Below are positions 1 through 11,475 of a DNA stretch of 64,000 nt, piece after piece. A model generated the notes under the pieces. The model saw only the letters and a program-made list of their open reading frames with translations. It was not told where the DNA came from and did not search any database. This stretch comes from Mycobacterium avium subsp. avium (GTDB lineage: Bacteria > Actinomycetota > Actinomycetes > Mycobacteriales > Mycobacteriaceae), in the NCBI RefSeq assembly GCF_009741445.1, contig NZ_CP046507.1, positions 2,294,001 through 2,358,000 on the forward strand. The letters run 5' to 3'. A program made the position numbers and the translations under genes. Each line of letters starts with the position of its first letter. The first letter of the stretch is position 1.

Positions 1-842
1 CGGGTGCGGCACGGCATGGCGAACACGTCGGCCAGCGCGTGATGGGTGGGCAGCTCGGCGGCCGGTATCCCCCCGGTGAAGGTCACCTGCGCGGCCACCC
101 CGCAGTCGCGGGCCAGGGCGCGCAGCGATTGCAGGTGCGGGCCGCCCCCGACGATGACCAGCGCGGCGCCGTCGACCCGTTGCACGATCGAGGGCATCGC
201 TCGGATGAGCATGTCCTGGCCCTTGCGCGGCACCAGCCGGGACACGCACACCACGGTGGGCCGCTCGCCCAACCCGTAGCGCTCCCGCAGCCGCGCCCGG
301 CCGGCCGGATCGGGCCGGAACCGGTCGGTGTCCACGCCGGACGGCAGGTATTCCAGCCGCGCCCTGGGCCCGAACGCCGGCGCGAACCGGGACCGGGTGT
401 AGCGGCTGACGAAGGTGACGACGTCGGTCTGTTCGCCGATGCGGCGCAGCACCGAGCGCGCCACCGGAAGCATCGACCACCCCACTTCGTGGCCGTGCGT
501 GCTGGCCAGCACCCGGCGGGCCCCGGCGGCGCGGGCGCGTTGGGCCAGCAGCGCCAGCGGGGCGGCGGCGCCGAACCACACGGTGTCGATGACGTGCTCG
601 GCGATCAGCCGCCGCATCCGGGCGTCGACCGCGGGCCCGGGCAGCATCAGCGTGCCCGGGTGGCGCACCACCCGGTAGCCGACGGCCTCGTCGTGAGCCT
701 GCGCGCCCTTCCAGTCCGGTGCATACACCGTCAGCTCATGCGAGCCGGCGGCGGCCAGCCGCCCGACGAATTCGCCGAGGTAGGACTGGATGCCGCCCGG
801 GCGGGGCGGAAAGTCGTTGGTTACCAGCAGGACCCGACTCAC
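1..842 (-). CDS. pimB: PimB'-type phosphatidyl-myo-inositol mannosyltransferase (5' part, truncated by window edge)
   Basis: GT4-family (GT-B fold) glycosyltransferase, by orthology the enzyme adding the second mannose to phosphatidylinositol mannoside at the inner face of the membrane, using GDP-mannose. About 280 N-terminal residues are visible, from a GTG start at 842 reading VSRVLLVTNDFPPRPGGIQS; the Gly-rich acceptor loop PPRPGG near residues 12-17 is typical. The linker region (VVCVSRLVPRKGQD) and the start of the nucleotide-sugar domain are present. The donor-binding E-x7-E motif would lie beyond the window. It lies 37 bp downstream of the Rv2189c-like gene on the same strand, matching the M. 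tuberculosis order Rv2190c-Rv2189c-Rv2188c. An imperfect IdeR-like palindrome overlaps its start. Confidence 0.9.
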   Translation of the reverse strand, partial: MSRVLLVTNDFPPRPGGIQSYLGEFVGRLAAAGSHELTVYAPDWKGAQAHDEAVGYRVVRHPGTLMLPGPAVDARMRRLIAEHVIDTVWFGAAAPLALLAQRARAAGARRVLASTHGHEVGWSMLPVARSVLRRIGEQTDVVTFVSRYTRSRFAPAFGPRARLEYLPSGVDTDRFRPDPAGRARLRERYGLGERPTVVCVSRLVPRKGQDMLIRAMPSIVQRVDGAALVIVGGGPHLQSLRALARDCGVAAQVTFTGGIPAAELPTHHALADVFAMPCRT

Positions 843-860
843 TGGGTTAGGCTAGCCTGG
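842..860. promoter_or_regulatory. Imperfect IdeR/DtxR-like iron box at the pimB start
   Basis: The 19-mer at 842-860 contains the core GGTTAGGCTAGCCTGG. It matches 14 of 19 positions of the mycobacterial IdeR consensus (TTAGGTTAGGCTAACCTAA, from memory), with all mismatches in the outer arms or at one central position. It lies in the 37-bp gap before pimB and touches the G of the GTG start. Regulation by iron is inference only; the match is imperfect and a chance hit is possible in a window of this size. Confidence 0.3.
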
Positions 861-879
861 CGGCCCCGCGGGCCGGCCC

Positions 880-1710
880 CTAGTGGGTCAGCCACTGATG
901 CCAGCGGGTGAGCAGGCCGGCGGGGCTGGTCCCCAGCACCTCTTGGGCCGCGGTGGCCAGATCGGCGCGCCGCAGGCCGCAGGTGGCCAGGTACAGCTCG
1001 CGCAGTTTCGGCGGTCCGTAGCTGTCGGCGACGAACCGGGCGAACCACCAGGCGCGGTCGTAGGCCGACGAACGCTGCGGCCCCGGCACGTCCAGGTCGG
1101 TGTCCGACGGCAGCGTCAGCGGCAGCAACGCGTCGGCGGGCACCGGCGCTGGCGGCCGACCGACGAAGTCGGCGACCCCTTCGGTGAGCCAGCGGGGCGC
1201 GTCGGCAACCGTGTCCGCGCGCGACGCGTAGTGAAAAAGCTCGTGCGCCACCACGATTCGCAACGACGCCGGGCTCATGTTGGCGGCACCCGGGGCGAAC
1301 ACGATGCGCTGGCCGGACGCGATCCGGCGCACCGGATCGACCCGGTCGGAGACGGTGACGGCCGCGATGTCGGCCCACTGCGTCGCCGGGCCCCCGCCCG
1401 CGGCGGCGCGGAATTCCTCGTCGGTGCCGGCGGCCACCACCGAGATCTCCCGGCTCCAGTCGGCGCCCCAGAACGCCTCCACGGCGGTGATCGCCGCGCC
1501 CATGCCCGCGGCCACCCGGGCCAGCAACCGGTCACTGGCCGGGCCGCCCAGACCCAGCAGCCGGACGGTGCGATCGCCGACGACCAGCGACCTGCTCGAC
1601 GCGCTGAATTGGCTGCGCACGGGGCTGACCAGCTGGGCGGGACGGGTCCGGCCGTCACGTTCGGCGTCGAACGGCACCGCCGCGGCCACCACGAGTTCGA
1701 CGACGAACAC
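880..1710 (-). CDS. Rv2189c-like membrane-anchored gluzincin metalloprotease homologue
   Basis: Conserved mycobacterial protein of unknown function. Residues 156-160 read HELFH, the zinc-binding HExxH motif, and residues 174-183 read WLTEGVADFV, where E177 would be the third zinc ligand of a gluzincin (peptidase MA-like fold). The N-terminus is hydrophobic (VFVVELVVAAAV), so the protein is probably anchored or exported. GTG at 1710 is the only ATG/GTG/TTG near the front. The frame stays open a further 54 bases or so upstream, adding LAVLLAW to the hydrophobic segment, so the true start is uncertain. It follows the NlpC/P60 gene by 31 bases and precedes pimB, probably in one transcript. Protease activity is inferred from the motif only. 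Confidence 0.8.
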   Translation of the reverse strand: MFVVELVVAAAVPFDAERDGRTRPAQLVSPVRSQFSASSRSLVVGDRTVRLLGLGGPASDRLLARVAAGMGAAITAVEAFWGADWSREISVVAAGTDEEFRAAAGGGPATQWADIAAVTVSDRVDPVRRIASGQRIVFAPGAANMSPASLRIVVAHELFHYASRADTVADAPRWLTEGVADFVGRPPAPVPADALLPLTLPSDTDLDVPGPQRSSAYDRAWWFARFVADSYGPPKLRELYLATCGLRRADLATAAQEVLGTSPAGLLTRWHQWLTH

Positions 1711-1741
1711 CCAGGCCAGCAGGACCGCGAGCCGCGGGCGT

Positions 1742-2899
1742 CTAGTAACGGCGGGCGTCGTAGATCGGGCCGGAGGAGTTCATCGGCACCACCCGCACCG
1801 GCACACCGTAGGTGGAGGAATGGATCATCATGCCGTCGCCGATGTAGATGCCGGCGTGTGAGGCGTCGGAGTAGAAGGTCAGCACGTCGCCGGGTTGCAG
1901 GTCCGAGAGCGAAACCGGTTGTCCGCCATGGGCCAACGCCTGGCTGGAGTGCGGCAACGAGATGCCGGCCTGCTGGAACGCCCACATCACCAGGCCCGAG
2001 CAGTCGAACCCGCCGGGCGCGGCGCCACCCCAGACATAAGGTGAACCGACCTGGGTCAGCGCGGCCTGCACGACGGTGGCGCGGTCGCCGCCGCCGACTC
2101 CCCCGCCGCCGGGAGCCATGCCCGGTGCGCCGCCGGGAGGCGGAGCCTCACCCGGCCCCGGCCCGCCCGGGGGCGTGCCGGGCGGCGCCGCTTCGGGCGC
2201 CGGCGCACCGGGTGCCGTCGCGGCGGCCGGGACGGCCGGTCCGGGGTTGGCCAGCGCGGTGCGCTGGTCGGCCGTCAACGACATGTACTGCGACTTGACC
2301 ACCGCAATCTGCACCTGCAGCTGACTTTGCTTGGACTGCAAGCTCGCTCGCACCGCGGCGGCCTGCTCGGCGGCGCTCTTGGCGTCGGCGGCCGACTTCG
2401 CGGACTCGCGCTCGGCCTTGGCGGCCTGCTCGCCGGCGATCCGGTAGCTCTTCATCTGGCTGGCCATCTGCGTGGCCATCAGCCGCTGCACGGCCAGCTT
2501 GTCGATCAGCCCCTGCGGCGACCCGGCGGTCAGGATGGCTTCCATGCCGTCGACGCGACCGCCCATGTAGGTCGCGGCGGCCAGGTTGTTGACCGCGTTC
2601 TGGTAGGACGCCAGGTGCGCCTTCGCCGCGTCCACCGCGGCCTGGTCGTCGTCGTGCTTCTTCTCCGCGGCGCGCTGGGCGGCCAGCTTCTCGTTCAGGT
2701 CGAGCTGGGCGCTGTGCATGGCCTCGGTGGTCTGCTCGGCCTGACGGGACAGCTCGTTGAGTTTCGCCATGGCGTCTTCGGCCGGGTCGGCGCACGCGGG
2801 CGCGGTGACGATACCGAACAGGATCGCGAAGCCAGCTAGCGTCCCCAGGGCCGAACGTGTCAGGGCACGCGCAACCGGGTACCTAGAGTCAAGCCTCAA
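1742..2899 (-). CDS. NlpC/P60 peptidoglycan endopeptidase (Rv2190c orthologue)
   Basis: Secreted cell-wall hydrolase expected to cleave the D-Glu/mDAP bond in peptide stems. It has an N-terminal signal peptide ending near ACADP, a coiled-coil region rich in Ala/Gln/Glu (residues about 35-190), a Pro/Gly-rich linker (about 200-265) and a C-terminal NlpC/P60 domain. Catalytic residues are C300 (GGFDCSG), H348 (SHAGIYIG) and H360 (MMIHSS). The TTG start at 2899 was chosen because GGAAG lies 6 bases upstream and it gives 385 residues, the length of the M. tuberculosis protein. An ATG at 2992 would add a charged tail before the signal peptide. It is first in the Rv2190c-Rv2189c-pimB series. Confidence 0.92.
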   Translation of the reverse strand: MRLDSRYPVARALTRSALGTLAGFAILFGIVTAPACADPAEDAMAKLNELSRQAEQTTEAMHSAQLDLNEKLAAQRAAEKKHDDDQAAVDAAKAHLASYQNAVNNLAAATYMGGRVDGMEAILTAGSPQGLIDKLAVQRLMATQMASQMKSYRIAGEQAAKAERESAKSAADAKSAAEQAAAVRASLQSKQSQLQVQIAVVKSQYMSLTADQRTALANPGPAVPAAATAPGAPAPEAAPPGTPPGGPGPGEAPPPGGAPGMAPGGGGVGGGDRATVVQAALTQVGSPYVWGGAAPGGFDCSGLVMWAFQQAGISLPHSSQALAHGGQPVSLSDLQPGDVLTFYSDASHAGIYIGDGMMIHSSTYGVPVRVVPMNSSGPIYDARRY

Positions 2900-3079
2900 G
2901 ATTTGCTTCCTTAAACGGCCATCGACGAATCGCGGTCGTCGAGCGGGTTTAGGTCTCAAACAGGTTACGAAACGATATCGGCGTTTGTCCAAAGCGGGCG
3001 GTTAAGAAATTAGAAAGAACTCTGTCATTTTGATGTGGACCATTCCGCCTGAGCCGAGGGCCTTTGGCGGACAAGGCAT

Positions 3080-3355
3080 TTAGGCTACACCAGTCCCGCG
3101 ATCCCGACGAATCGGGACCAGCCGCAGCCGTGGTGCCAGGCCGGCGTCGGCCAAAACCTCCAAAGCCGCTCGATCGTCCTGCAATAAGGTATCCGGGACC
3201 CCGAGTATCACGCCGACCACGCAGTCGCGACATCCGGGTCCGCGCGCCGCGCAGTCGTCGCAGTCGATCACCACCGGCGCCCCCGGCTCCGGCGTCGCGG
3301 CCGGCGCCGCACCCGCCGTCGCACCCCTGTCGGTGGGTCCAGTTCTCGATGCCAT
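3080..3355 (-). CDS. Small conserved cysteine-rich actinobacterial protein (91 aa)
   Basis: Short protein whose centre carries CDDCAARGPGCRDCVVGVIL, that is CxxC...CxxC in a hydrophobic setting, followed by a segment rich in Leu and Ala. This pattern is recurrent in actinobacterial hypothetical proteins near NlpC/P60 genes, as I remember it; no function is known to me. The ATG at 3355 is preceded by GAGGA about 7 bases upstream, which supports translation. It lies between the divergent Rv2190c and Rv2191 orthologues and reads towards Rv2190c. Four cysteines suggest metal or Fe-S binding or a redox pair, which is inference. Confidence 0.75.
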   Translation of the reverse strand: MASRTGPTDRGATAGAAPAATPEPGAPVVIDCDDCAARGPGCRDCVVGVILGVPDTLLQDDRAALEVLADAGLAPRLRLVPIRRDRGTGVA

Positions 3356-5292
3356 CGGTCCGTCCTCTCGGTCTGGCTCCGCGGAGCGGGCCGGCGCACA
3401 TCGCGCCGGGCTGACCGAACGGTAACGGCGGCCACCGACATCGACAGCCGACCCCGACCGCCCGGACCGGCGTGGCAGCCGCCCGGGTGTCGGTCGTGCT
3501 GCCTACCGTCACCACCGTGGCCTCCGACGGTGCGACTCAGCTGAGCTTCGCCGACGTGGGACCGGCGTTCGGCCCCGAGGAGGTCGCGCTGCGCGACACC
3601 ACCTTCGTGGTGGTCGACCTGGAAACCACCGGCGGACGCAGCACCAGCACCGGGGAAACCGCGCCCGACGCCATCACCGAGATCGGGGCGGTCAAGGTGC
3701 GCGACGGCGTGGTGCTCGGCGAGTTCGCCACCCTGGTCGACCCGCAGCGCAGCATCCCGCCCCAGATCATGCGACTGACCGGCATCACCACGGCGATGGT
3801 GTCGGACGCGCCGGCCATCGACGCGGTGCTGCCGATGTTCCTCGAGTTCGCCGGCTTGGACCGCGGGGCGGTGCTGGTCGCCCACAACGCCGGTTTCGAT
3901 GTCGGGTTCCTGCGCGCCGCCGCGCAGCAGTGCGACATCGCCTGGCCGCGACCGCGGGTGCTGTGCACGGTCCGGTTGGCCCGCCGGGTGCTCAGCCGCG
4001 AGGAGGCCCCCAGCGTGCGGCTGGCCTCGCTGGCCCGGCTGTTCGCCGTGACCACCCAACCCACCCACCGCGCCCTCGACGACGCCCGGGCCACCGTCGA
4101 CGTGCTGCACGCCCTCATCGAGCGGGTCGGCAACCAGGGCGTGCACACCTACGCCGACCTGCGCGGCTACCTGCCCGACGTGACGCCCGCCCAGCGCCGC
4201 AAACGGGTGCTGGCCGAGGGGTTGCCGCGCCGGCCGGGGGTGTACCTGTTCCGCGGGCCGTCGGGCGAGGTGCTCTACATCGGCACCGCCGTCGACCTGC
4301 GGCGCCGGGTCGCCCAGTACTTCACCGGCGCCGATCCGCGCGGCCGGATGAAGGAGATGGTCGCGCTGGCCGGCGCCGTCGACCACGTCGAGTGCGCGCA
4401 CGCGCTCGAGGCCGGCGTGCGCGAGCTGCGGCTGCTGGCCGCCCACGCCCCGCCCTACAACCGGCGGTCCCGCTTCCCCCAGCGGTGGTGGTGGGTGGCG
4501 CTCACCGACGAGGCGTTCCCCCGGCTCGCGGTGGTCCGGGCGCCGCGGCACGACCGGGCCGTCGGGCCGTTCCGGGCCCGCGCCGACGCCGCCGACACCG
4601 CCGAGCTGCTGGCCCGGTTCGCCGGGCTGCGCACCTGCACCAACCGGCTGGGCCGGGCGGCGTTGCACGGGCCGCTGTGCCCGGAGGCGGAGGTGGCGCC
4701 GTGCCCGGCCGCCCGCGGCGTCACGGCCACCCAATACGCGGCCGCGGTGGCGCGGGTCGCGGCGTTGATCGACGGCGCCGACAACAGCGCGCTGGCCGCC
4801 GCGGTGGACCAGGTCGCTGCGCTGGCCGAGCGGCGTCACTTCGAAAGCGCCGCCCGGCTGCGCGACCGCACCGCCACCGCGGTCGAGGTGCTGTGGCGCG
4901 GCCAGCGGCTGCGGGTCCTGGCCTCGTTGCCGGAGCTGGTTGCCGCCGCGCCCGACGGGCAGGGCGGCTATCAGCTGGCCGTCGTCCGCTACGGCCGGCT
5001 CGCCGCGGCGGGCAACGCCCGGCGCGGGGTGCCGCCGATGCCGGTGGTTGACGCGATCACCGCTGCGGCGCAAGCGATTTGGCCCGAGCCGGGGCCGCTG
5101 GGCGGCGCGCTGGTCGAGGAGACGGCGCTGATCGCGCGCTGGCTGGAGGCCCCGGGGGTGCGCATCGTCCGGGTGGAGGGCACCCAGGACGCGGCGGGCT
5201 GGGCCTCCCCGCTGCGCTCGGCCGGGGCCTGGGCGGCGTGGGCGGCGGCGGCGCGCTCGGCCCGGCTGGCAAGCGAGCAGGCCCTGCGGGCG

Positions 5293-7155
<1,863 letters not shown>

Positions 7156-7184
7156 GCGGACGCTGGACGAACAGGAGTGCTCGG

Positions 7185-8012
7185 TTGAAGAAGCTGCGGT
7201 CCACCCGAACCGACCGTTCGCGACGGCGGCTGCGCCGCCGATTGTCCGGCGGCCTGCTGTTGCTGATCGCGCTGACCATCGCCGGCGGACTGGCCGCCAT
7301 CCTGACGCCGCGGCCGCAGGTCGCCGTCGCCGACGAGTCGAACTCGGCGCTGCTGCGCACCGGCAAGCAGCTGTTCGACACGTCGTGCGTGTCGTGCCAC
7401 GGCGCCAACCTGCAGGGCGTGCCCGACCGCGGGCCGAGCCTGATCGGTGTCGGTGAGGAGGCCGTCTACTTCCAGGTGTCCACCGGCCGGATGCCCGCGA
7501 TGACGGGCGAGGCGCAGGCGCCCCGCAAGGAGCCGGTGTTCGACGAGGCGCAGACCGACGCGCTGGGCGCCTACGTGCAGGCCAACGGCGGCGGCCCCAC
7601 CACGGTGCGCAACCCGGATGGCAGCCTGGCGATGCGCTCGCTGCGCGGCGAGGACCTGGGCCGCGGCGGCGATCTGTTCCGGCTGAACTGCTCGTCGTGC
7701 CACAACTTCACCGGCAAGGGCGGGGCGCTGTCGTCCGGCAAGTACGCGCCGGACCTCGAGCCCGCCAACGAGCAGCAGATCCTGGCGGCGATGCGGACCG
7801 GTCCGCAGAACATGCCGAAGTTCTCCGACCGCCAGCTGTCGTTCGAGGCCAAGAAGGACATCATCGGCTACATCAAGGCGGTGACCGAGGAGCGCCAGCC
7901 GGGCGGCTACGGCCTGGGCGGGTTCGGCCCCGCCCCCGAGGGCATGGCGGCCTGGATCATCGGCATGGTGGCCGCCATCGGGCTGGCGCTGTGGATCGGG
8001 GCACGCGCATGA
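7185..8012 (+). CDS. qcrC: Dihaem cytochrome c subunit of the bcc complex
   Basis: Actinobacterial cytochrome cc that replaces both cytochrome c1 and soluble cytochrome c, passing electrons from the Rieske protein to the aa3 oxidase. There is an N-terminal Arg-rich segment, one signal-anchor helix ([15 protein letters not shown]), two haem c motifs (CVSCH and CSSCH) each followed by a cytochrome fold with its own Met ligand candidates, and a C-terminal membrane helix. The TTG at 7185 is preferred because AGGAG lies 8 bases upstream; an ATG at 7152 overlapping the ctaE stop would add 11 residues. The product is 275 residues, close to 280 in M. tuberculosis. Confidence 0.95.
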   Translation: MKKLRSTRTDRSRRRLRRRLSGGLLLLIALTIAGGLAAILTPRPQVAVADESNSALLRTGKQLFDTSCVSCHGANLQGVPDRGPSLIGVGEEAVYFQVSTGRMPAMTGEAQAPRKEPVFDEAQTDALGAYVQANGGGPTTVRNPDGSLAMRSLRGEDLGRGGDLFRLNCSSCHNFTGKGGALSSGKYAPDLEPANEQQILAAMRTGPQNMPKFSDRQLSFEAKKDIIGYIKAVTEERQPGGYGLGGFGPAPEGMAAWIIGMVAAIGLALWIGARA

Positions 8013-8094
8013 GCCGCACCCGGACGATGCAGTGGGGTCTCCCCCAGCCGCGCAACGGCGAAGGGGCCGAACCGAAGAGGAGGAGCGGCGCAAA

Positions 8095-9300
8095 ATGAGC
8101 GACGGCGACGTTCGCGGCTCTGACACCGACAAGGGAGCCGGGGCGCCCAACGAGCCCGACGAAGCGGCGCTGGCCGCGATGTCGCAGCAGGAGCTGGTGA
8201 CGCTGGGCGGCAAGCTCGACGGCGTCGAAACGGTGTTCAAGGAACCCCGGTGGCCGGTCGAGGGCACCAAGGCCGAGAAGCGCGCCGAGCGCGGCGTCGC
8301 CCTGTGGCTTCTGCTGGGCGGCGGCTTCGGGCTGGCGCTGCTGCTGATCTTCCTGTTCTGGCCGTGGGAGTACAAGCCCAAGGAGGCCGCCGGCAGCTTC
8401 CTGTACGACCTGGCCACCCCGCTGTACGGCCTGACCTTCGGGATGTCCATCCTGTCGATCGGGATCGGCACCATCCTGTACCAGAAACGCTTTATCCCCG
8501 AAGAGATTTCGATCCAGGAGCGGCACGACGGCGCCTCCCGCGAGATCGACCGCAAGACGGTGGTGGCGAACCTGGCCGACGCCTACAACGGGTCCACCAT
8601 CGGGCGGCGCAAGATGGTCGGGCTGTCGCTGGGCGTGGGCCTGGGCGCGTTCGGCCTGTCCACCCTGGTCGCGTTTGCCGGGGGCCTGATCAAGAACCCG
8701 TGGAAGCCGGTGGTGCCCACCGCCAACGGGAAGAAGGCCGTGCTGTGGACGTCGGGCTGGACCCCGCGCTACCCGGGCGAGACCATCTACCTGGCCCGCG
8801 CCACCGGCACCTACACCGGGGCGCCGTTCGTCAAGATGCGGCCCGAGGACCTCGACGCCGGCGGCATGGAAACCGTGTTCCCGTGGCGCGAGTCCGACGG
8901 CGACGGCACCACCCCGGAATCGCAGGAGAAGCTGCGGGCGATCAACCAGGGTGTGCGAAACCCGGTGATGCTCATCAGGATTCGGCCCACCGACATGCCC
9001 CGCGTGGTCAAGCGGCAGGGCCAGGAGAGCTTCAACTTCGGCGAGTTCTTCGCCTACACCAAGGTGTGCTCGCATCTGGGTTGCCCCGCATCGCTGTACG
9101 AGGAGCAGTCCTACCGGATCCTGTGCCCCTGCCACCAGTCGCAGTTCGACGCGCTGCATTTCGCCAAGCCGATCTTCGGGCCGGCCGCGCGGGCGTTGGC
9201 GCAACTGCCGATCACCATCGACACCAACGGGTATCTGGTCGCCAACGGTGACTTCGTCGAACCCGTCGGACCGGCATTCTGGGAGAGGACGACAACATGA
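8095..9300 (+). CDS. qcrA: Rieske iron-sulfur subunit of the bcc complex
   Basis: Rieske [2Fe-2S] protein taking electrons from menaquinol at QcrB. It has three N-terminal membrane helices (about residues 60-200, the actinobacterial form) and a C-terminal periplasmic domain with cluster motifs CSHLGC and CPCHQS. The ATG at 8095 follows AGGAGG/GGAG at 8078-8085. A GTG at 8032 in the same frame would add 21 residues, and the M. tuberculosis protein (about 429 aa) is annotated with such an extension. An ATG at 8009 overlapping the qcrC stop is in a different frame. The stop overlaps the qcrB start as ATGA. Confidence 0.93.
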   Translation: MSDGDVRGSDTDKGAGAPNEPDEAALAAMSQQELVTLGGKLDGVETVFKEPRWPVEGTKAEKRAERGVALWLLLGGGFGLALLLIFLFWPWEYKPKEAAGSFLYDLATPLYGLTFGMSILSIGIGTILYQKRFIPEEISIQERHDGASREIDRKTVVANLADAYNGSTIGRRKMVGLSLGVGLGAFGLSTLVAFAGGLIKNPWKPVVPTANGKKAVLWTSGWTPRYPGETIYLARATGTYTGAPFVKMRPEDLDAGGMETVFPWRESDGDGTTPESQEKLRAINQGVRNPVMLIRIRPTDMPRVVKRQGQESFNFGEFFAYTKVCSHLGCPASLYEEQSYRILCPCHQSQFDALHFAKPIFGPAARALAQLPITIDTNGYLVANGDFVEPVGPAFWERTTT

Positions 9301-10997
9301 GTCCGAAATTGAGTCCCCCGAAGATCGGCGACGTCCTGGCCCGTCAAGGCGAGGACATCGACACGCGCTACCACCCGTCGGCGGCCGTCCGCAGACAGCT
9401 CAACAAGGTCTTCCCCACCCACTGGTCATTCCTGCTGGGCGAGATCGCGATGTACAGCTTCATCGTGCTGCTGCTCACCGGGGTGTACCTGACGCTGTTC
9501 TTCGACCCGTCCATGGCCGAGGTCACCTACAACGGCGTCTACCAACCGTTGCGCGGCGTGGAGATGTCGAAGGCCTTCGCGTCGGCCCTGGACATCTCCT
9601 TCGAGGTCCGCGGCGGGCTGTTCGTGCGTCAGGTCCACCACTGGGCCGCGCTGATCTTCTCCGCCGCGATCATGGTGCACCTGGCCCGCATCTTCTTCAC
9701 CGGCGCCTTCCGGCGGCCGCGCGAGGCCAACTGGGTGATCGGCTCACTGTTGTTGATCCTGGCCATGTTCGAGGGCTACTTCGGCTACTCGCTGCCCGAC
9801 GACCTGTTGTCGGGCATCGGGTTGCGCGCCGCCCTGTCCTCGATCACGTTGGGTATGCCGGTGATCGGGACCTGGTTGCACTGGGCCCTGTTCGGTGGTG
9901 ACTTCCCCTGCGGCGGTGTCGGAAGTGAGTGCGCCGCAGCGGGTTACATCATCCCGCGGATGTACGCCCTGCACATCCTGCTGCTGCCCGGCATCATCCT
10001 GGCGCTGATCGGGCTGCACCTGGCCATGGTGTGGTTCCAGAAGCACACCCAGTTCCCCGGCCCGGGTCGCACCGAGCACAACGTGGTCGGGGTGCGGGTG
10101 ATGCCGGTGTTCGCGGTCAAGTCCGGCGCGTTCTTCGCCGCCATCGTCGGCGTGCTGGGCCTGATGGGTGGTCTGCTGCAGATCAACCCGATCTGGAACC
10201 TGGGCCCCTACAAGCCATCTCACGTCTCGGCCGGCTCGCAGCCGGACTTCTACATGATGTGGACCGAGGGCCTGGCGCGTATCTGGCCGCCGTGGGAGTT
10301 CTACTTCTGGCACCACACCATTCCGGCGGTGGTGTGGGTGGCGCTGATCATGGGCGCGGTGTTCGTGCTGCTGATCATCTACCCGTTCCTGGAGAAGCGG
10401 TTCAGCGGTGACTACGCGCACCACAACCTGCTGCAGCGGCCGCGCGACGTGCCGGTGCGCACGTCGATCGGCGCCATGGCGATCGCCTTCTACATGGTGC
10501 TCACGCTGAGCGCGATGAACGACATCATCGCGCTGAAGTTCGACATCTCGCTGAACGCGACGACGTGGATCGGCCGCATCGGCATGGTCATCGTTCCGCC
10601 GATCGTGTACTTCGTCACCTACCGGTGGTGCATCGGGCTGCAGCGCAGCGACCGCGCGGTGCTCGAGCACGGCATCGAGACCGGCATCATCAAACGGTTG
10701 CCGCACGGCGCCTACATCGAGCTGCACCAGCCGCTGGGCCCGGTCGACGAGCACGGTCACCCGCTGCCGCTGGAGTACCAGGGCGCCCCGCTGCCCAAGA
10801 AGATGAACAAGCTGGGCTCGGCCGGGTCGCCCGGCATCGGCAGCTTCCTGTACGCCGATCCGCCGTCCGAGGACGCGGCCCTGCGGGAGGCCGCGCACGC
10901 CTCCGAGCAGCGTGCCCTGACCGCCCTGCGCGAACATCAGGACAGCATCGTGGGCTCGACCAACGGCTCCACCAACGGCGAGGACGGCCAGCACTAG
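9297..10997 (+). CDS. qcrB: Cytochrome b subunit of the bcc complex
   Basis: Menaquinol-oxidising cytochrome b, the known target of the imidazopyridine Q203 (telacebec). Eight-helix core with paired haem-ligand histidines (VHHWAALIF with [21 protein letters not shown] with GLHLAMVWF), the Qp-site stretch [11 protein letters not shown], and a long actinobacterial C-terminal cytoplasmic extension ending in an Asn/Thr/Gly-rich tail. The start ATG at 9297 overlaps the qcrA stop. The length of 566 residues is slightly above the 549 of M. tuberculosis because of the tail. A strong hairpin follows the stop. Confidence 0.97.
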   Translation: MSPKLSPPKIGDVLARQGEDIDTRYHPSAAVRRQLNKVFPTHWSFLLGEIAMYSFIVLLLTGVYLTLFFDPSMAEVTYNGVYQPLRGVEMSKAFASALDISFEVRGGLFVRQVHHWAALIFSAAIMVHLARIFFTGAFRRPREANWVIGSLLLILAMFEGYFGYSLPDDLLSGIGLRAALSSITLGMPVIGTWLHWALFGGDFPCGGVGSECAAAGYIIPRMYALHILLLPGIILALIGLHLAMVWFQKHTQFPGPGRTEHNVVGVRVMPVFAVKSGAFFAAIVGVLGLMGGLLQINPIWNLGPYKPSHVSAGSQPDFYMMWTEGLARIWPPWEFYFWHHTIPAVVWVALIMGAVFVLLIIYPFLEKRFSGDYAHHNLLQRPRDVPVRTSIGAMAIAFYMVLTLSAMNDIIALKFDISLNATTWIGRIGMVIVPPIVYFVTYRWCIGLQRSDRAVLEHGIETGIIKRLPHGAYIELHQPLGPVDEHGHPLPLEYQGAPLPKKMNKLGSAGSPGIGSFLYADPPSEDAALREAAHASEQRALTALREHQDSIVGSTNGSTNGEDGQH

Positions 10998-11002
10998 CGA
11001 CG

Positions 11003-11047
11003 CGGCAGCGCGCCCTGAGCCCCGGTGAGCCTCAGGGCGCGCTGTCG
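11003..11047. terminator. Bidirectional terminator hairpin between qcrB and the DUF5994-like gene
   Basis: Inverted repeat with arms at 11003-11019 and 11031-11047: 17 pairs with one G-T, core AGCGCGCCCTGAG, 11-base loop. It starts 5 bases after the qcrB stop. Its right arm contains the last codons and stop of the minus-strand gene ending at 11032, so it can serve both convergent transcripts. There is no U-run, as is usual for mycobacterial terminators. Confidence 0.75.
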
Positions 11048-11475
11048 ACGCGCTGTTGCTCGGCGGCCCGCAGGATCGAGCCGGCCGTCAGGAACGCCGG
11101 CTTGCCCCGGTCCCGGGGCTCGACGGGCAGCCCGGCCGCGCAGCGCAGCACCATCCGCGCCAGCGCGCTGTAGGTCGCGTACGGGATGATCAGCAGGTTG
11201 ATCCGCGCGTCTCCCCCGATCAGCGTCATCACGTGCTGGCGCTTGCGTTCCCAGCCCGGCCAGTTGAAGTCCGGCGGTCGCTGCAGCGGCGGCCAGTTGA
11301 CGTTGATCGCGCCGATCTGACCGAGCAGCGGGGTGAGCACCGCGACCAGCTCGGGCAATTCGTTGGTGATGCGGTCGGCGCGGGGCCACCAGGCGCCGTC
11401 GATGGCGCGGCCCAGTTCGCACCCCACCGACAGCCGGACGGGATCGGCGCGTCGGCGTCTTGCTGCGGAACCCAC
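11032..11475 (-). CDS. DUF5994-like protein
   Basis: Small soluble protein of unknown function. The signature VRLSVGCELGRAIDGAWWPR is followed by RITNELPELVAVL, INVNWPPLQRPPDFNWPGW and a basic segment, the usual layout of the actinobacterial DUF5994 family as I remember it. The GTG at 11475 has AAGGG about 9 bases upstream; an in-frame ATG at 11532 would add 19 Arg-rich residues without a visible ribosome binding site. I know of no such gene between qcrB and Rv2197c in M. tuberculosis, so it looks like an insertion in the respiratory locus. It ends within a terminator hairpin. Confidence 0.78.
   Translation of the reverse strand: MGSAARRRRADPVRLSVGCELGRAIDGAWWPRADRITNELPELVAVLTPLLGQIGAINVNWPPLQRPPDFNWPGWERKRQHVMTLIGGDARINLLIIPYATYSALARMVLRCAAGLPVEPRDRGKPAFLTAGSILRAAEQQRVDSAP

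Noticed and set aside
2900..3079. c-di-AMP (ydaO-type) riboswitch or MtrA box before the NlpC/P60 gene
   Set aside because: The gap is relatively AT-rich and fits a promoter, but no ydaO core and only a loose GTAAC-like motif could be found, not enough to call.
3268..5073. 601-residue open frame opposite the exonuclease gene
   Set aside because: It is a codon-bias shadow of a well-supported gene: Gly/Arg/His-rich, no recognisable domain, typical of high-GC antisense frames.
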